A stretch of 34,379 bases of DNA from Actinomycetota bacterium (GTDB lineage: Bacteria > Actinomycetota > Acidimicrobiia > Acidimicrobiales > Ilumatobacteraceae). Of this stretch, positions 7,057 to 14,073 are shown in pieces. Each line of letters begins with the position of its first letter. The stretch's first letter is position 1. A program made the translations under genes and the position numbers. The DNA lies in contig VFZC01000025.1 of NCBI GenBank assembly GCA_016871355.1, positions 1 through 34,379 of the forward strand. Direction: 5' to 3'. Below the pieces are notes generated by a model that had not been told where the DNA came from, made no database searches, and saw only the letters and a program-made list of their open reading frames with translations.

Positions 7057-8124
7057 TCAGAAGGCGTCCGGTCCGCTCAAAGCCAACTCGATCGCTGCTG
7101 CCATCTGCGGTGCGCGATAACGGGAGAACTGATCGGATACGTGGTTGTAATCGCGATAGACGATGCGGCCGTTGATGAGAACCGGACACACCTCCGCGGT
7201 ACAGAACCAATCGACCGGATTCACGAACGTCGCCCCGTGCTCGGCGGCAACCTGTTCGAACATCTCGATCTTCTTCGGGAACTCGGCGGCTGAGCGAGCG
7301 TTCGAGCACTTCGAAACATCGGTTCGGTTGGCACGAATGCACGGTGGAATGTCGGCGCCACTCGTCTTGGGCGTCTCACCGATGATCAACACCTTGGTTC
7401 CCGAGCCGGCGATGTTCTGGATGGAACGCCCCAAACCGGCTCGCCACCCTTCCAAACCACCACCATTGGTCTGCTTGTAGCGCGTGAGCATCGGATAGAT
7501 CACGAGGTCGGGTCCGAGTTCACGAATCGCTTCCCAACCGTTGCGTCGGAATTCGTTGCACTCGGGGTATTCGAGTTCGGCTCCATCGCGCGCGCCGTCC
7601 TCGCGTCGCAAGGTCGTCACGTCGGCCGCCGGACACGATGTCTTCGTCATGGAGACCAACTTCCACCGATTCGTTCGAGCGGCCACCTCGAGGGCCCCGA
7701 ACCATTGCGCGGCATGGCTGTCACCCGTGAACACGATCACCGTGTCGCTGGTGAGATCACCGAACTCACAGAAGATGGGGGTCACCGCACCCACACCGGC
7801 ATGGCACCCCCTGTCGTACAACGCCGGCTCGGAGTAGGCCGCTCCACCCAATGGGACGCCGTCAGGAACCGGCCCCAGCGCGGCGGCGTCAGCCACGTCG
7901 TCGAACAGGCCCGTGAGTTGAACGGGCACGGTGGTCGTGGTGGTGGAGGCAACCGTGGTGGTCGGTGCCACCGTCGTCGTGGTGGCCTCGCTCACGAACA
8001 CGGTCGTCGGTGGGGCGCCGGCTGGCTCGGTCTGCGCCACCGAAGGGTTGGCCTCGGGTGAGCCACACGCCGAGAAGCCCGCCAGCACCGCCACCACACC
8101 GAGAGGGAACCAGCGCCTGATCAC
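7057..8124 (-). CDS. Stand-alone SGNH-domain lipoprotein
   Basis: This 355-residue lipoprotein has lipobox FSAC (Cys20), a Thr/Ser/Val low-complexity linker (about 40-68) and a domain matching the SGNH region found at the C-terminus of OafA-type acyltransferases. GDS lies at 134-136 (Ser136 nucleophile), and DYNHVS near the end supplies Asp325 and His328 in the canonical DxxH spacing. It is therefore a likely extracytoplasmic esterase or acetyltransferase acting on a glycan, perhaps finishing the job of a membrane acyltransferase. Start: GTG at 8124 sits exactly six bases after a TACGGT hexamer, giving a leaderless transcript and an RR-containing signal peptide; the ATG at 8193 would add 23 residues before the signal and lies upstream of the promoter. 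It is convergent with the heme operon. Confidence 0.78.
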   Translation of the reverse strand: MIRRWFPLGVVAVLAGFSACGSPEANPSVAQTEPAGAPPTTVFVSEATTTTVAPTTTVASTTTTTVPVQLTGLFDDVADAAALGPVPDGVPLGGAAYSEPALYDRGCHAGVGAVTPIFCEFGDLTSDTVIVFTGDSHAAQWFGALEVAARTNRWKLVSMTKTSCPAADVTTLRREDGARDGAELEYPECNEFRRNGWEAIRELGPDLVIYPMLTRYKQTNGGGLEGWRAGLGRSIQNIAGSGTKVLIIGETPKTSGADIPPCIRANRTDVSKCSNARSAAEFPKKIEMFEQVAAEHGATFVNPVDWFCTAEVCPVLINGRIVYRDYNHVSDQFSRYRAPQMAAAIELALSGPDAF

Positions 8125-8130
8125 CTCCTC

Positions 8131-8136
8131 ACCGTA
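8131..8136 (-). promoter_or_regulatory. -10 element, leaderless promoter of the SGNH lipoprotein
   Basis: TACGGT on the minus strand is followed by GAGGAG and then the GTG at 8124, a six-base gap. The GAGGAG resembles a Shine-Dalgarno but touches the start codon, too close to work as one. Confidence 0.5.
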
Positions 8137-8199
8137 CCGACATTCCCCCTGCTCAGGGACTGTTTCCCGGTCCGATCGCAACACAATCGTCATAGTCGT

Positions 8200-8205
8200 T
8201 AGCCT
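8200..8205 (+). promoter_or_regulatory. -10 element of the NlpC/P60 gene
   Basis: TAGCCT is nine bases before the ATG at 8215, predicting a leader of about three bases. It is divergent from the SGNH promoter 64 bases away. Confidence 0.45.
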
Positions 8206-8214
8206 CGACTCGCG

Positions 8215-9318
8215 ATGGCCCGCGCCACTTCCTCACTGCGCCGGCAGTTCCTGGTCGCCACCGTGGTGGCCGGACTTCTGACCGGACTTCCCGGAGTTCT
8301 CCTCCCGGCCGCCCAGGCGGGTTCGGTCGAGGACGCCCGGCGCAAGGTGCAGCGCATGGCCGACGCGCTCGAGGCCGCCGAGGACGAAGTGGCCATCTTG
8401 TCCGAAGACCTCGTGACGGCGCAGAACGACCGCGACACACTCGAGATCGAAATCGTCGCCACCGAAGGCGAGATCACCACCAAGCAGGCCGAGCTCGACG
8501 GTGTGCAGGCGCAAATGTCGGAAGTTGCCGTGCAGTCGTTCATCGGGGGAGGTCGTGGCGGGAGCATCACCAATCTCCTCTCACCCGGAGTCGGTCCGAA
8601 CGAATCGGTCCAGAAGCAGACCCTCACCGAGATGGCACTGAACGCCGGGTTCATCAGCACCGACGAACTCGATGCATTGGTGACCGATCTCGAAAATCTG
8701 CAGAAGAAGCTCGGGCGTCAACGCGACCGCGCAGCCGAACTAGCCGAGCAGATCGAGAAGAAGAAGGCTGCTGCCGAAGACAAGATCGAGAAGTACACGG
8801 CTTTGAAGACGAAGGCCGAACGTGAACTCGGACAGGCACTGCGAGCCGAACAACAGCGACGCGCCGAAGCGGCTGCGCGTGCGGCGCGTAGCCAGGCCGG
8901 TTCGTTCACCGCGCGTCGGGGGAACGGATCGCTCGTGTTCGATCGCTCGTCGATTCCGCCCGCCAGTTCGCGTGCACAAATCGCGATCGCGGCGGCTCGC
9001 AGTCAAGTCGGCGTTCCGTACATCGCCTACAAGGCCATCGAAGGTGTGGGCTTCGATTGCTCCGGACTCACGATGTGGGCCTGGGCTCAGGCCGGCGTGT
9101 CGCTTCCGCATCAATCACGACGCCAGGCCAACAGCACCCCTCGGATTCCGATCGAATACATCGAGCCGGGTGACCTCGTGTACTTCCACAAGCCGATCTC
9201 ACACGTGGGCATCTACATCGGTAACGGCATGATGATCGACGCACCCGCTACCGGCAAAGACGTGCGTATCGCCCCGGTGCGATTCGATCGTGTCGTCGCC
9301 GTGACGCGTCCGGGCTGA
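8215..9318 (+). CDS. Secreted coiled-coil NlpC/P60 peptidoglycan endopeptidase (RipA-like)
   Basis: This 367-residue exported enzyme probably cuts peptide stems in peptidoglycan during growth or cell separation. A signal peptide ends near AQA-GS (about residue 35). A long, charged, heptad-rich coiled coil covers about 37-108 and 148-225, as in RipA and PcsB, where it holds the enzyme inactive or links it to FtsEX. The NlpC/P60 domain (about 252-367) has the catalytic Cys282 in GFDCSGL and His330 in SHVGIYIGNG; the third catalytic residue is less certain. Length and order match mycobacterial RipA-type hydrolases. The start is fixed by the signal peptide and the promoter just upstream. Confidence 0.9.
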   Translation: MARATSSLRRQFLVATVVAGLLTGLPGVLLPAAQAGSVEDARRKVQRMADALEAAEDEVAILSEDLVTAQNDRDTLEIEIVATEGEITTKQAELDGVQAQMSEVAVQSFIGGGRGGSITNLLSPGVGPNESVQKQTLTEMALNAGFISTDELDALVTDLENLQKKLGRQRDRAAELAEQIEKKKAAAEDKIEKYTALKTKAERELGQALRAEQQRRAEAAARAARSQAGSFTARRGNGSLVFDRSSIPPASSRAQIAIAAARSQVGVPYIAYKAIEGVGFDCSGLTMWAWAQAGVSLPHQSRRQANSTPRIPIEYIEPGDLVYFHKPISHVGIYIGNGMMIDAPATGKDVRIAPVRFDRVVAVTRPG

Positions 9319-9331
9319 TCGACCTTCCGTC

Positions 9332-9448
9332 TCATCGTCTCACGGTGGGCGGTACGGGCAACCCCACCACGGCGTAGGCGTCGGCTTCGTCGAGAGAGAA
9401 CGGTAGTGACGACGAGAGTCGGGCGCAGTAGGCAAATGTCCCGATCAC
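9332..9448 (-). CDS. Possible 38-residue ORF, unrecognised
   Basis: Between two plus-strand genes, a minus-strand frame reads from GTG at 9448 to TGA at 9332. Open frame extends about ten codons further upstream to a TAG, with no ATG/GTG/TTG there. Third codon positions are mostly G or C and residues are ordinary protein-like (SSSLPFSLDEADAYAVVGLP), suggesting real or formerly real coding sequence. No Shine-Dalgarno or clear promoter is seen. It may be a remnant whose 5' end was lost. Confidence 0.25.
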   Translation of the reverse strand: MIGTFAYCARLSSSLPFSLDEADAYAVVGLPVPPTVRR

Positions 9449-9485
9449 CTCGGCCGGTCGGTCACATGGGTCATCGAAGTCGATC

Positions 9486-9491
9486 TAGGGT
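9486..9491 (+). promoter_or_regulatory. -10 element, leaderless promoter of the adenylate cyclase
   Basis: TAGGGT is followed by TGAATC and then GTG at 9498, a six-base gap. No Shine-Dalgarno precedes the GTG. Confidence 0.55.
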
Positions 9492-9497
9492 TGAATC

Positions 9498-10604
9498 GTG
9501 AGCGGGGACCTCGAGGCGTTCATCCAGGACGGGTGCTACGAGCCGGGATCCGCATCGGCGCCCATGATCGAGGCGTCGATTCAGTACCTCCGCCAACGTG
9601 GCCTCAACGACGACGCCATCATCACCACTCTTCGTGATCCGGCCGCCGCCGACTACCTCGAACGATTTTCCCGAGTCTCATCACCTCCGATGACCGCTCG
9701 CGATCTTGCCGCCGCCGTCGACATCGACGTCCAACAAGTTCTCGATGTTCGTACCGCGTCCGGGCTCCCCACGGTCGGACCAGACGAGCCCGCGTTCTGG
9801 AACGAAGACATTCCGGCCTTTCGACTCATGCACGCCGGCCTTCTGATCTTCACGTGGGACGAACTCCTGGCGTTCATTCGTGTGATGGGATCGTCCATGA
9901 GCCGAGTCGCCGATGCCGCCAACTACTTGTTCCTCGAAGACATCGAGCGGCCCCTCATCGAGGCCGGCGGTTCCGGCGTCGACATCGTGAAGTCGGCGGT
10001 CGAGGCGCAGTCACTCGCTCTCGATCTCGTCTGGGTTCTTCAGATGTTGATCCGTGAGCATCTCGAACTCTCCGTCAACCGACATCGCGAATCGATCAGT
10101 CGATCTGGTTACAACGATCAGATGGTGTCGATGGTCGTCGGGTTCGTCGACCTCGTGGGTTACACGTCACGTTCGCTGAAGATGAGTGCGCAGGAATTGG
10201 CCGAGCTCGTCACTCGTTTCGAAGCCCTTGCCCAGGACACGGTCTCTCGCTTGGGGGGTCGACTGGTGAAGTTCATCGGTGACGAATTGATGTTCGTCAC
10301 GGTCGATCCGGCGGGCGGCATTCGCATCGCCAGCGAAATTCTCCGCGTGTTCGGCTCCGACCCTTCCCTCACACCGCGCGGCGGCATGGCGTACGGTCCC
10401 GTCCTCGCGCGAGTCGGCGACTATTTCGGATCGGTCGTCAACCTGGCCGCTCGACTCGTCGATCAGTCGGTGCCCGGAGAGGTCCTCGTCACCACCGAGT
10501 TGGCCGAAGAAGCACAGATATCACTCGATCCGGCTGGTCGTCGCATGTTGAAGGGGTTCGATGATCCCGTTTCGGTCGCGTCGCTGACCCTCCGCGCCGA
10601 CTGA
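9498..10604 (+). CDS. Class III adenylate cyclase with N-terminal regulatory domain (Rv1264-like)
   Basis: This 368-residue protein makes cyclic AMP from ATP. The C-terminal cyclase domain (about 208-366) has every class III active-site residue: metal-binding Asp218 (FVDLVGYT) and Asp262 (GDE), the adenine-selecting pair Lys258 and Asp308, and transition-state Asn315 and Arg319 (VNLAAR). The Lys/Asp pair indicates ATP rather than GTP. The first 200 residues are helical, soluble and non-catalytic, like the autoinhibitory pH-responsive domain of mycobacterial Rv1264; a similar control is inferred. There is no membrane segment, so it acts in the cytoplasm as a dimer. The GTG start follows its promoter directly. 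Confidence 0.88.
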   Translation: MSGDLEAFIQDGCYEPGSASAPMIEASIQYLRQRGLNDDAIITTLRDPAAADYLERFSRVSSPPMTARDLAAAVDIDVQQVLDVRTASGLPTVGPDEPAFWNEDIPAFRLMHAGLLIFTWDELLAFIRVMGSSMSRVADAANYLFLEDIERPLIEAGGSGVDIVKSAVEAQSLALDLVWVLQMLIREHLELSVNRHRESISRSGYNDQMVSMVVGFVDLVGYTSRSLKMSAQELAELVTRFEALAQDTVSRLGGRLVKFIGDELMFVTVDPAGGIRIASEILRVFGSDPSLTPRGGMAYGPVLARVGDYFGSVVNLAARLVDQSVPGEVLVTTELAEEAQISLDPAGRRMLKGFDDPVSVASLTLRAD

Positions 10605-10645
10605 TCACTACTATCCGCGGCTGATCATCAGCCGACGGGGAATAG

Positions 10646-10808
10646 AAGGCTATCGACGAATCCGGACCTTCGATCGGCCGGAACCTGCTCGATCTACTGA
10701 AGCAACCGATGCTCGCGTTGCTCGTCGCTGCTGGTCATCACACTCCTGTCGGTCGTGACGATCGAATTCCTCAAGCACTACTTCGTCGGGTTGGTCGAAC
10801 CTGGTTGA
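10646..10808 (+). pseudogene. Probable frameshifted small membrane-protein ORF
   Basis: Two adjoining frames read sensibly when joined. From about 10646 one frame encodes KAIDESGPSIGRNLLDLLKQ then PMLALLV. Moving by one base near 10727 gives LLVITLLSVVTIEFLKHYFV then GLVEPG and a TGA at 10808. Together they form one hydrophobic helix with an amphipathic lead-in and a short tail, a typical small membrane protein. The first frame has a TAG at 10643-10645 and no start codon before 10709. Either the gene is decaying or the assembly has an indel. No family recognised. The remaining bases of 10605-10826 show nothing else I can support. Confidence 0.35.
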
Positions 10809-10826
10809 CGGCGTGTCGAGAGGGTT

Positions 10827-11546
10827 TCAACCCCAGGCGAAAACCGGCTGCTCGAGATGATCGACCCGCTCACCCAGCTTGCCTTCGATGGCCACCCAAC
10901 GGAGTTGCAACAGCACGGCCCCGGTCGGTGCGTGGATGAGATCGCCGCCGAGGGGCAACTGAACCACCGGGCGGTCACTTTCGGGAATACGAACGTAGCG
11001 AGGTGAATCGGCTCGGCACAGTTGATGGAGGCCGATGCGGTAAGTGTGGGCGACTTCGCCCGGATCGGGTGTGAGTTGAACGTCGTCACCGCCCCACAGC
11101 ACCACGGGTGTGATGCGGAATCCGGATCGTGTCGGATAGTCGTCGAGGACGCCGAGCACCGAATCGACACCGAGTTGCAAGCCGATCTCCTCGTGCAGTT
11201 CGCGTAGTGCGGCATCGACGGGTGTTTCGTCGGCGTCGAGGCGTCCACCGGGGAGGGCCCACTGCCCCGCATGGCGATTCATCCGCGCGGCCCGACGACA
11301 CAGAAGAAAGGCCGCGCCGCCCGAGACGTTGCGCATGCGACCGTCGAGACCGGCGATGTCACCCGGGACGTTGATCAACGGCTGCTCGGGTAACGGGAAG
11401 GGGTCGTCATCATCATCGGGATGGCTGTCGACGATCACGATTGCGACGGCGGCTGGTCGCAGAGAATCGTCGTCGACGGTGACACGCGGATGAGCCGACA
11501 GATTGGCAGTCATCTTCGCGCGCAGGCGATCGTCGAACGGAATCAC
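10827..11546 (-). CDS. Nudix hydrolase, probable CoA pyrophosphatase type
   Basis: The complete Nudix box runs from Gly101 to Leu123 (G-x5-E-x7-REL-x-EE-x-GL), which binds Mg2+ and hydrolyses a nucleoside diphosphate linked to another group. Just before it, LLCRRAARMNRHAGQWALPG resembles the extra motif (LL..R...LR.HaGq..fPGG) that marks coenzyme A pyrophosphatases (NUDT7/NUDT8, YeaB). I therefore favour CoA or acyl-CoA cleavage, with other dinucleoside substrates possible. The start is GTG at 11546, overlapping the kynureninase stop as GTGA; frames extended further would run into that gene. It is probably translated from the kynureninase mRNA. Length 239 residues; an acidic DDDDD stretch follows the first strand. 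Confidence 0.8.
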   Translation of the reverse strand: MIPFDDRLRAKMTANLSAHPRVTVDDDSLRPAAVAIVIVDSHPDDDDDPFPLPEQPLINVPGDIAGLDGRMRNVSGGAAFLLCRRAARMNRHAGQWALPGGRLDADETPVDAALRELHEEIGLQLGVDSVLGVLDDYPTRSGFRITPVVLWGGDDVQLTPDPGEVAHTYRIGLHQLCRADSPRYVRIPESDRPVVQLPLGGDLIHAPTGAVLLQLRWVAIEGKLGERVDHLEQPVFAWG

Positions 11547-12715
11547 GAGCGATGTTCTTCGATGAGTGAGTTCAGAACGTTCAACCCATCCCACACGTCG
11601 GTGAAGCGGGTAGTGAGTGGACTCAGGCCCAGGCGCACGATGTCGGGTGGGCGAACATCGGCGATCACGTTGAGATCGGCCAATTGTTTCAACAGCGTCT
11701 TCGCATCGGGATGGTGGACAGCCACGTGGTTTCCTCGATGAGCGGGATCGCGCGGAGTGGAGGTGGTGAGACCGAGATGATCGATCACATCGATCGCGAA
11801 ACTCGTGAGGGCTCGACCCTTCGCCGCAATCGCCGACATGCCAGCTCGAGCCGACAGGGCGATTCCCTCCTCAGCGGCAACCAGGCTCAGAATGTGCGGG
11901 GTTCCGAGGAGCACTCGTCGAATGTCGTCGTGTGGTTCGAAGGGGCGTTCCATTGCGAACTGATCCTTCTGAGCGAACCATCCGCGGATGGGCTGCTGCG
12001 CCGACGCCTGAAGGTGGCTCGCGATGAACGTGAACGCCGGTGCACCCGGTCCACCGTTCAGGAACTTGTACGTGCAGCCCACCGCCAGTTCGACTCCGAG
12101 AGCGTGTACATCGAATTCGATCGAGCCGACGGTGTGCGAGAGATCCCACAACACCAGGGCGCCTGCAGCACGGGCTTCGTCGGTGAACGCCTTCACGTCG
12201 GCGAGGGCCGCGGTGCGGTAGTCGACGACACTGCGCACGATCACAGCCACGTCGGAGAGATCGATTCCGGGCTGCAACGAGCGCACGGTGAGACCCGAAT
12301 CGTGGGCGATTCCTTCGACCACGTAGCGATCGGTTGGAAACTCGTCGTCAGCAACCACGAGCACCTTGCGATCGGGACGTAGGCCGAGCGCGATATGAAC
12401 ACCTTGGTAGAGGTTCAGCGTGGTGGAGTCGTGAATCACCACTTCGCCGGGATGGCTTCCGATGATGTCGACGAAACGATCACCGATGCGGCGAGGTAAG
12501 TCGAGCCAGTGCTCCCAACTCAGGATGAGATCGGACGCCCACTCGTTCTCGATCACCTGCTGGAGCCGCTCGATCGTGCGCTTGGGGGTACGCCCGAGCG
12601 AGTTGCCGTCGAGGTAGATAAGTGAGTCGTCTGGAATGAAGAACTCGTCGCGATACCGGGCGAGTGGGTCGGCCCGGTCGAGTTCGAGGGCCCGATCGCG
12701 AGAAGTCACACTCAC
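11543..12715 (-). CDS. kynU: Kynureninase
   Basis: This PLP-dependent enzyme cleaves L-kynurenine to anthranilate and alanine (or 3-hydroxykynurenine to 3-hydroxyanthranilate) in tryptophan catabolism. Family signatures are YLDGNSLGR near residue 34, the cofactor Asp/His region DLSHTVGS, and the PLP lysine Lys217 in TYKFLNGGPGAPAF, followed by QPIRGWF. The 390-residue length is normal. No other kynurenine-pathway gene is visible nearby, so use for tryptophan breakdown or NAD synthesis cannot be decided. The GTG at 12715 is the best start; I see neither a good Shine-Dalgarno nor a leaderless -10. It is divergent from the SET-domain gene and overlaps the Nudix gene by four bases. Confidence 0.9.
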   Translation of the reverse strand: MSVTSRDRALELDRADPLARYRDEFFIPDDSLIYLDGNSLGRTPKRTIERLQQVIENEWASDLILSWEHWLDLPRRIGDRFVDIIGSHPGEVVIHDSTTLNLYQGVHIALGLRPDRKVLVVADDEFPTDRYVVEGIAHDSGLTVRSLQPGIDLSDVAVIVRSVVDYRTAALADVKAFTDEARAAGALVLWDLSHTVGSIEFDVHALGVELAVGCTYKFLNGGPGAPAFTFIASHLQASAQQPIRGWFAQKDQFAMERPFEPHDDIRRVLLGTPHILSLVAAEEGIALSARAGMSAIAAKGRALTSFAIDVIDHLGLTTSTPRDPAHRGNHVAVHHPDAKTLLKQLADLNVIADVRPPDIVRLGLSPLTTRFTDVWDGLNVLNSLIEEHRS

Positions 12716-12733
12716 ATTCTGGCCGATCGTCGT

Positions 12734-12739
12734 TACTCT
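12734..12739 (+). promoter_or_regulatory. -10 element, leaderless promoter of the SET-domain gene
   Basis: TACTCT is seven bases before the GTG at 12747. It decides the start: in-frame codons further upstream lie inside or before kynU's start region. Confidence 0.5.
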
Positions 12740-12746
12740 CAGCGCA

Positions 12747-13259
12747 GTGGCACCCGGACAGATCCGCCAGCGGAGCGGCCTGCGCGTCGTTGACGACCCG
12801 AACAGCGGTCATTTCGTGGTGACCGACGAGCCGATCGCCGAGCGAGACGTCATTGTGATCTGGAGCGGCGAGAGGATCAGCCTGGCCCAGGCCGAGTCAC
12901 TGTCGACGAAGGAGCAGGATTACCTCTTGCAGATCGATGACGACTGCTTCTTGCTCACATCTCTCGACGAGTTGTGTACCGCCGACTTCATCAATCACAG
13001 TTGCGAGCCGAATTGCGGTCTGCTCGAGGCGGACACTCTGGTCGCGATACGCCCCATCGCGGCCGGGGAAGTTCTGTCGTTCGATTACGCCACCAGCGAC
13101 ACGACGTCGTTCATCGCATTCGACTGTTTGTGTGGCGCGCCGTCATGCCGGGGTCGGCTCACCGGGAACGACTGGCGGCTTCCCGAGGTTCAAAGGAAGT
13201 GCGCCGGATGGTTCGCCCCCCACGTCCAGCGCTTGATCGACGGCACTGCGAGCGGGTGA
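12747..13259 (+). CDS. SET-domain protein-lysine methyltransferase-like protein
   Basis: This 170-residue cytoplasmic protein is a compact SET domain plus post-SET motif. It shows NHSCEPNC at 83-90 (cofactor-binding Asn83/His84), the catalytic-type Tyr114 in LSFDY, and CxCxxxxC at 127-134 (Cys127, Cys129, Cys134) which with Cys86 would bind the post-SET zinc. These are the residues needed for SAM-dependent lysine methylation, so it looks active. Insertion between SET-N and SET-C is short, as in other stand-alone bacterial SET proteins. The substrate is unknown; ribosomal or nucleoid proteins are candidates. Its last codons and stop lie in a 14-base sequence repeated at the 3' end of the neighbouring tRNA gene. 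Confidence 0.82.
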   Translation: MAPGQIRQRSGLRVVDDPNSGHFVVTDEPIAERDVIVIWSGERISLAQAESLSTKEQDYLLQIDDDCFLLTSLDELCTADFINHSCEPNCGLLEADTLVAIRPIAAGEVLSFDYATSDTTSFIAFDCLCGAPSCRGRLTGNDWRLPEVQRKCAGWFAPHVQRLIDGTASG

Positions 13260-13263
13260 CGGG
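13250..13263 (+). repeat. 14-bp direct repeat, copy 1 (tRNA-Gly 3' end sequence)
   Basis: GAGCGGGTGACGGG here is identical to 13319-13332, where it forms the 3' end of the tRNA-Gly gene. This copy contains the SET gene's stop codon. Short tRNA 3' duplications are typical footprints of integrases or recombination, but 14 bases only 69 apart could also be chance. Confidence 0.45.
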
Positions 13264-13318
13264 GCCCGTCGCTTCGCTCCTCCCGATTGCACGACCCGAC
13301 GAGAGCGCTTCTCGCTGT

Positions 13319-13332
13319 GAGCGGGTGACGGG
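13319..13332 (+). repeat. 14-bp direct repeat, copy 2
   Basis: Identical to 13250-13263; it covers the acceptor 3' strand and part of the T-arm of the tRNA gene on the minus strand. Between the copies sits a small hairpin, CGAGA-gcgct-TCTCG (about 13300-13314). Confidence 0.45.
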
Positions 13333-13390
13333 AATCGAACCCGCGTTCTCAGCTTGGGAAGCTGATGTTCTGCCATTGAACTACACCCGC
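13320..13390 (-). tRNA. tRNA-Gly (anticodon CCC)
   Basis: The minus strand folds as a complete cloverleaf: acceptor GCGGGTG paired with CACCCGC, D-arm GTTC...GAAC, anticodon stem TCAGC/GCTGA around loop TTCCCAA (anticodon CCC, reading GGG), and T-arm with TTCGATT. The discriminator base is T, as usual for glycine. CCA is not encoded. GGG is probably one of the rarer glycine codons here, so this would be a secondary isoacceptor. Confidence 0.92.
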
Positions 13391-13421
13391 ACTGCCAGCC
13401 CCGAGGGGCGACCGCTACGAG

Positions 13422-13427
13422 ATTATC
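13422..13427 (-). promoter_or_regulatory. Probable -10 element of the tRNA-Gly gene
   Basis: GATAAT on the minus strand lies 31 bases before the tRNA 5' end, predicting a leader of about 25 bases that contains a GCCC/GGGC palindrome (13398-13409). Confidence 0.4.
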
Positions 13428-13473
13428 CGTGCCGGCCGAAGCCGTCACCTGCCGACCGACCGCGGCGATCCAC

Positions 13474-13479
13474 TACGGT
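13474..13479 (+). promoter_or_regulatory. -10 element, leaderless promoter of dcd
   Basis: TACGGT, then GACGGC, then GTG at 13486: a six-base gap, with no Shine-Dalgarno. Confidence 0.55.
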
Positions 13480-13485
13480 GACGGC

Positions 13486-14055
13486 GTGATCTTGTCGGAC
13501 CGCAGCATCAAAGAGGCCCTGGCCGCCGGGCGCATCGTCATCGAGCCACTCGACGAGAGCATGATTCAGCCGTCGTCCATCGACGTGCGCGTCTCCAACT
13601 TGTTCCGCGTGTTCCGCAATCACACGGCCGGCATCATCGACGTGAAACAAGACATGACCGGCCTCACCGAACTCGTCGAGATCGAGGCTGACGGAGTGTT
13701 CGTTCTTCATCCGGGCGAGTTCGTTCTCGGTTCCACACTTGAACGAGTTGCTGTTCCCAATGATCTCGTCGCCCGCATCGAGGGCAAGAGCAGTCTCGGT
13801 CGCCTCGGCTTGCTCATTCACTCCACCGCCGGTTTCATCGACGCCGGTTTCGATGGACACGTCACTCTCGAGTTGGCCAATGTTGCGAGCCTGCCCATCA
13901 CCATCTACCCCGGTATGAAGATCGGGCAGGTGAGTTTCATGCAGATGACCACGCCGGCCGACAATCCGTACGGCAAGGGTGCGCGTGGTTCGAAGTATCT
14001 CGGCCAGCGCGGGCCCACGCCGAGTCGCTACTTCGAGAACTTCAACAACGGCTGA
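13486..14055 (+). CDS. dcd: dCTP deaminase, probably dUMP-forming
   Basis: This 189-residue cytoplasmic enzyme supplies dUMP for thymidylate synthesis. The core [10 protein letters not shown] followed by [19 protein letters not shown], the catalytic Glu in that last segment, and the tail [14 protein letters not shown] are close to the Mycobacterium tuberculosis protein, which both deaminates dCTP and removes pyrophosphate; the bifunctional reading is by similarity. The start is the GTG at 13486 on promoter spacing; codons upstream would lie before the promoter. engB follows 18 bases after the stop with its own promoter. Confidence 0.92.
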   Translation: MILSDRSIKEALAAGRIVIEPLDESMIQPSSIDVRVSNLFRVFRNHTAGIIDVKQDMTGLTELVEIEADGVFVLHPGEFVLGSTLERVAVPNDLVARIEGKSSLGRLGLLIHSTAGFIDAGFDGHVTLELANVASLPITIYPGMKIGQVSFMQMTTPADNPYGKGARGSKYLGQRGPTPSRYFENFNNG

Positions 14056-14060
14056 ATCCG

Positions 14061-14066
14061 TACACT
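14061..14066 (+). promoter_or_regulatory. -10 element, leaderless promoter of engB
   Basis: TACACT lies seven bases before the GTG at 14074, in the short gap after dcd. Confidence 0.5.
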
Positions 14067-14073
14067 CTGCACG

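Noticed and set aside
7921..8000. GTGGTGGT/GTCGTCGT-rich stretch as a repeat element
   Set aside because: It encodes the Thr/Val linker of the SGNH lipoprotein; the repetition comes from codons for a low-complexity linker.
13398..13409. GCCCCGAGGGGC palindrome as a terminator
   Set aside because: No T-run, and it lies in the 5' leader of the tRNA-Gly gene with too short a loop for a strong hairpin.
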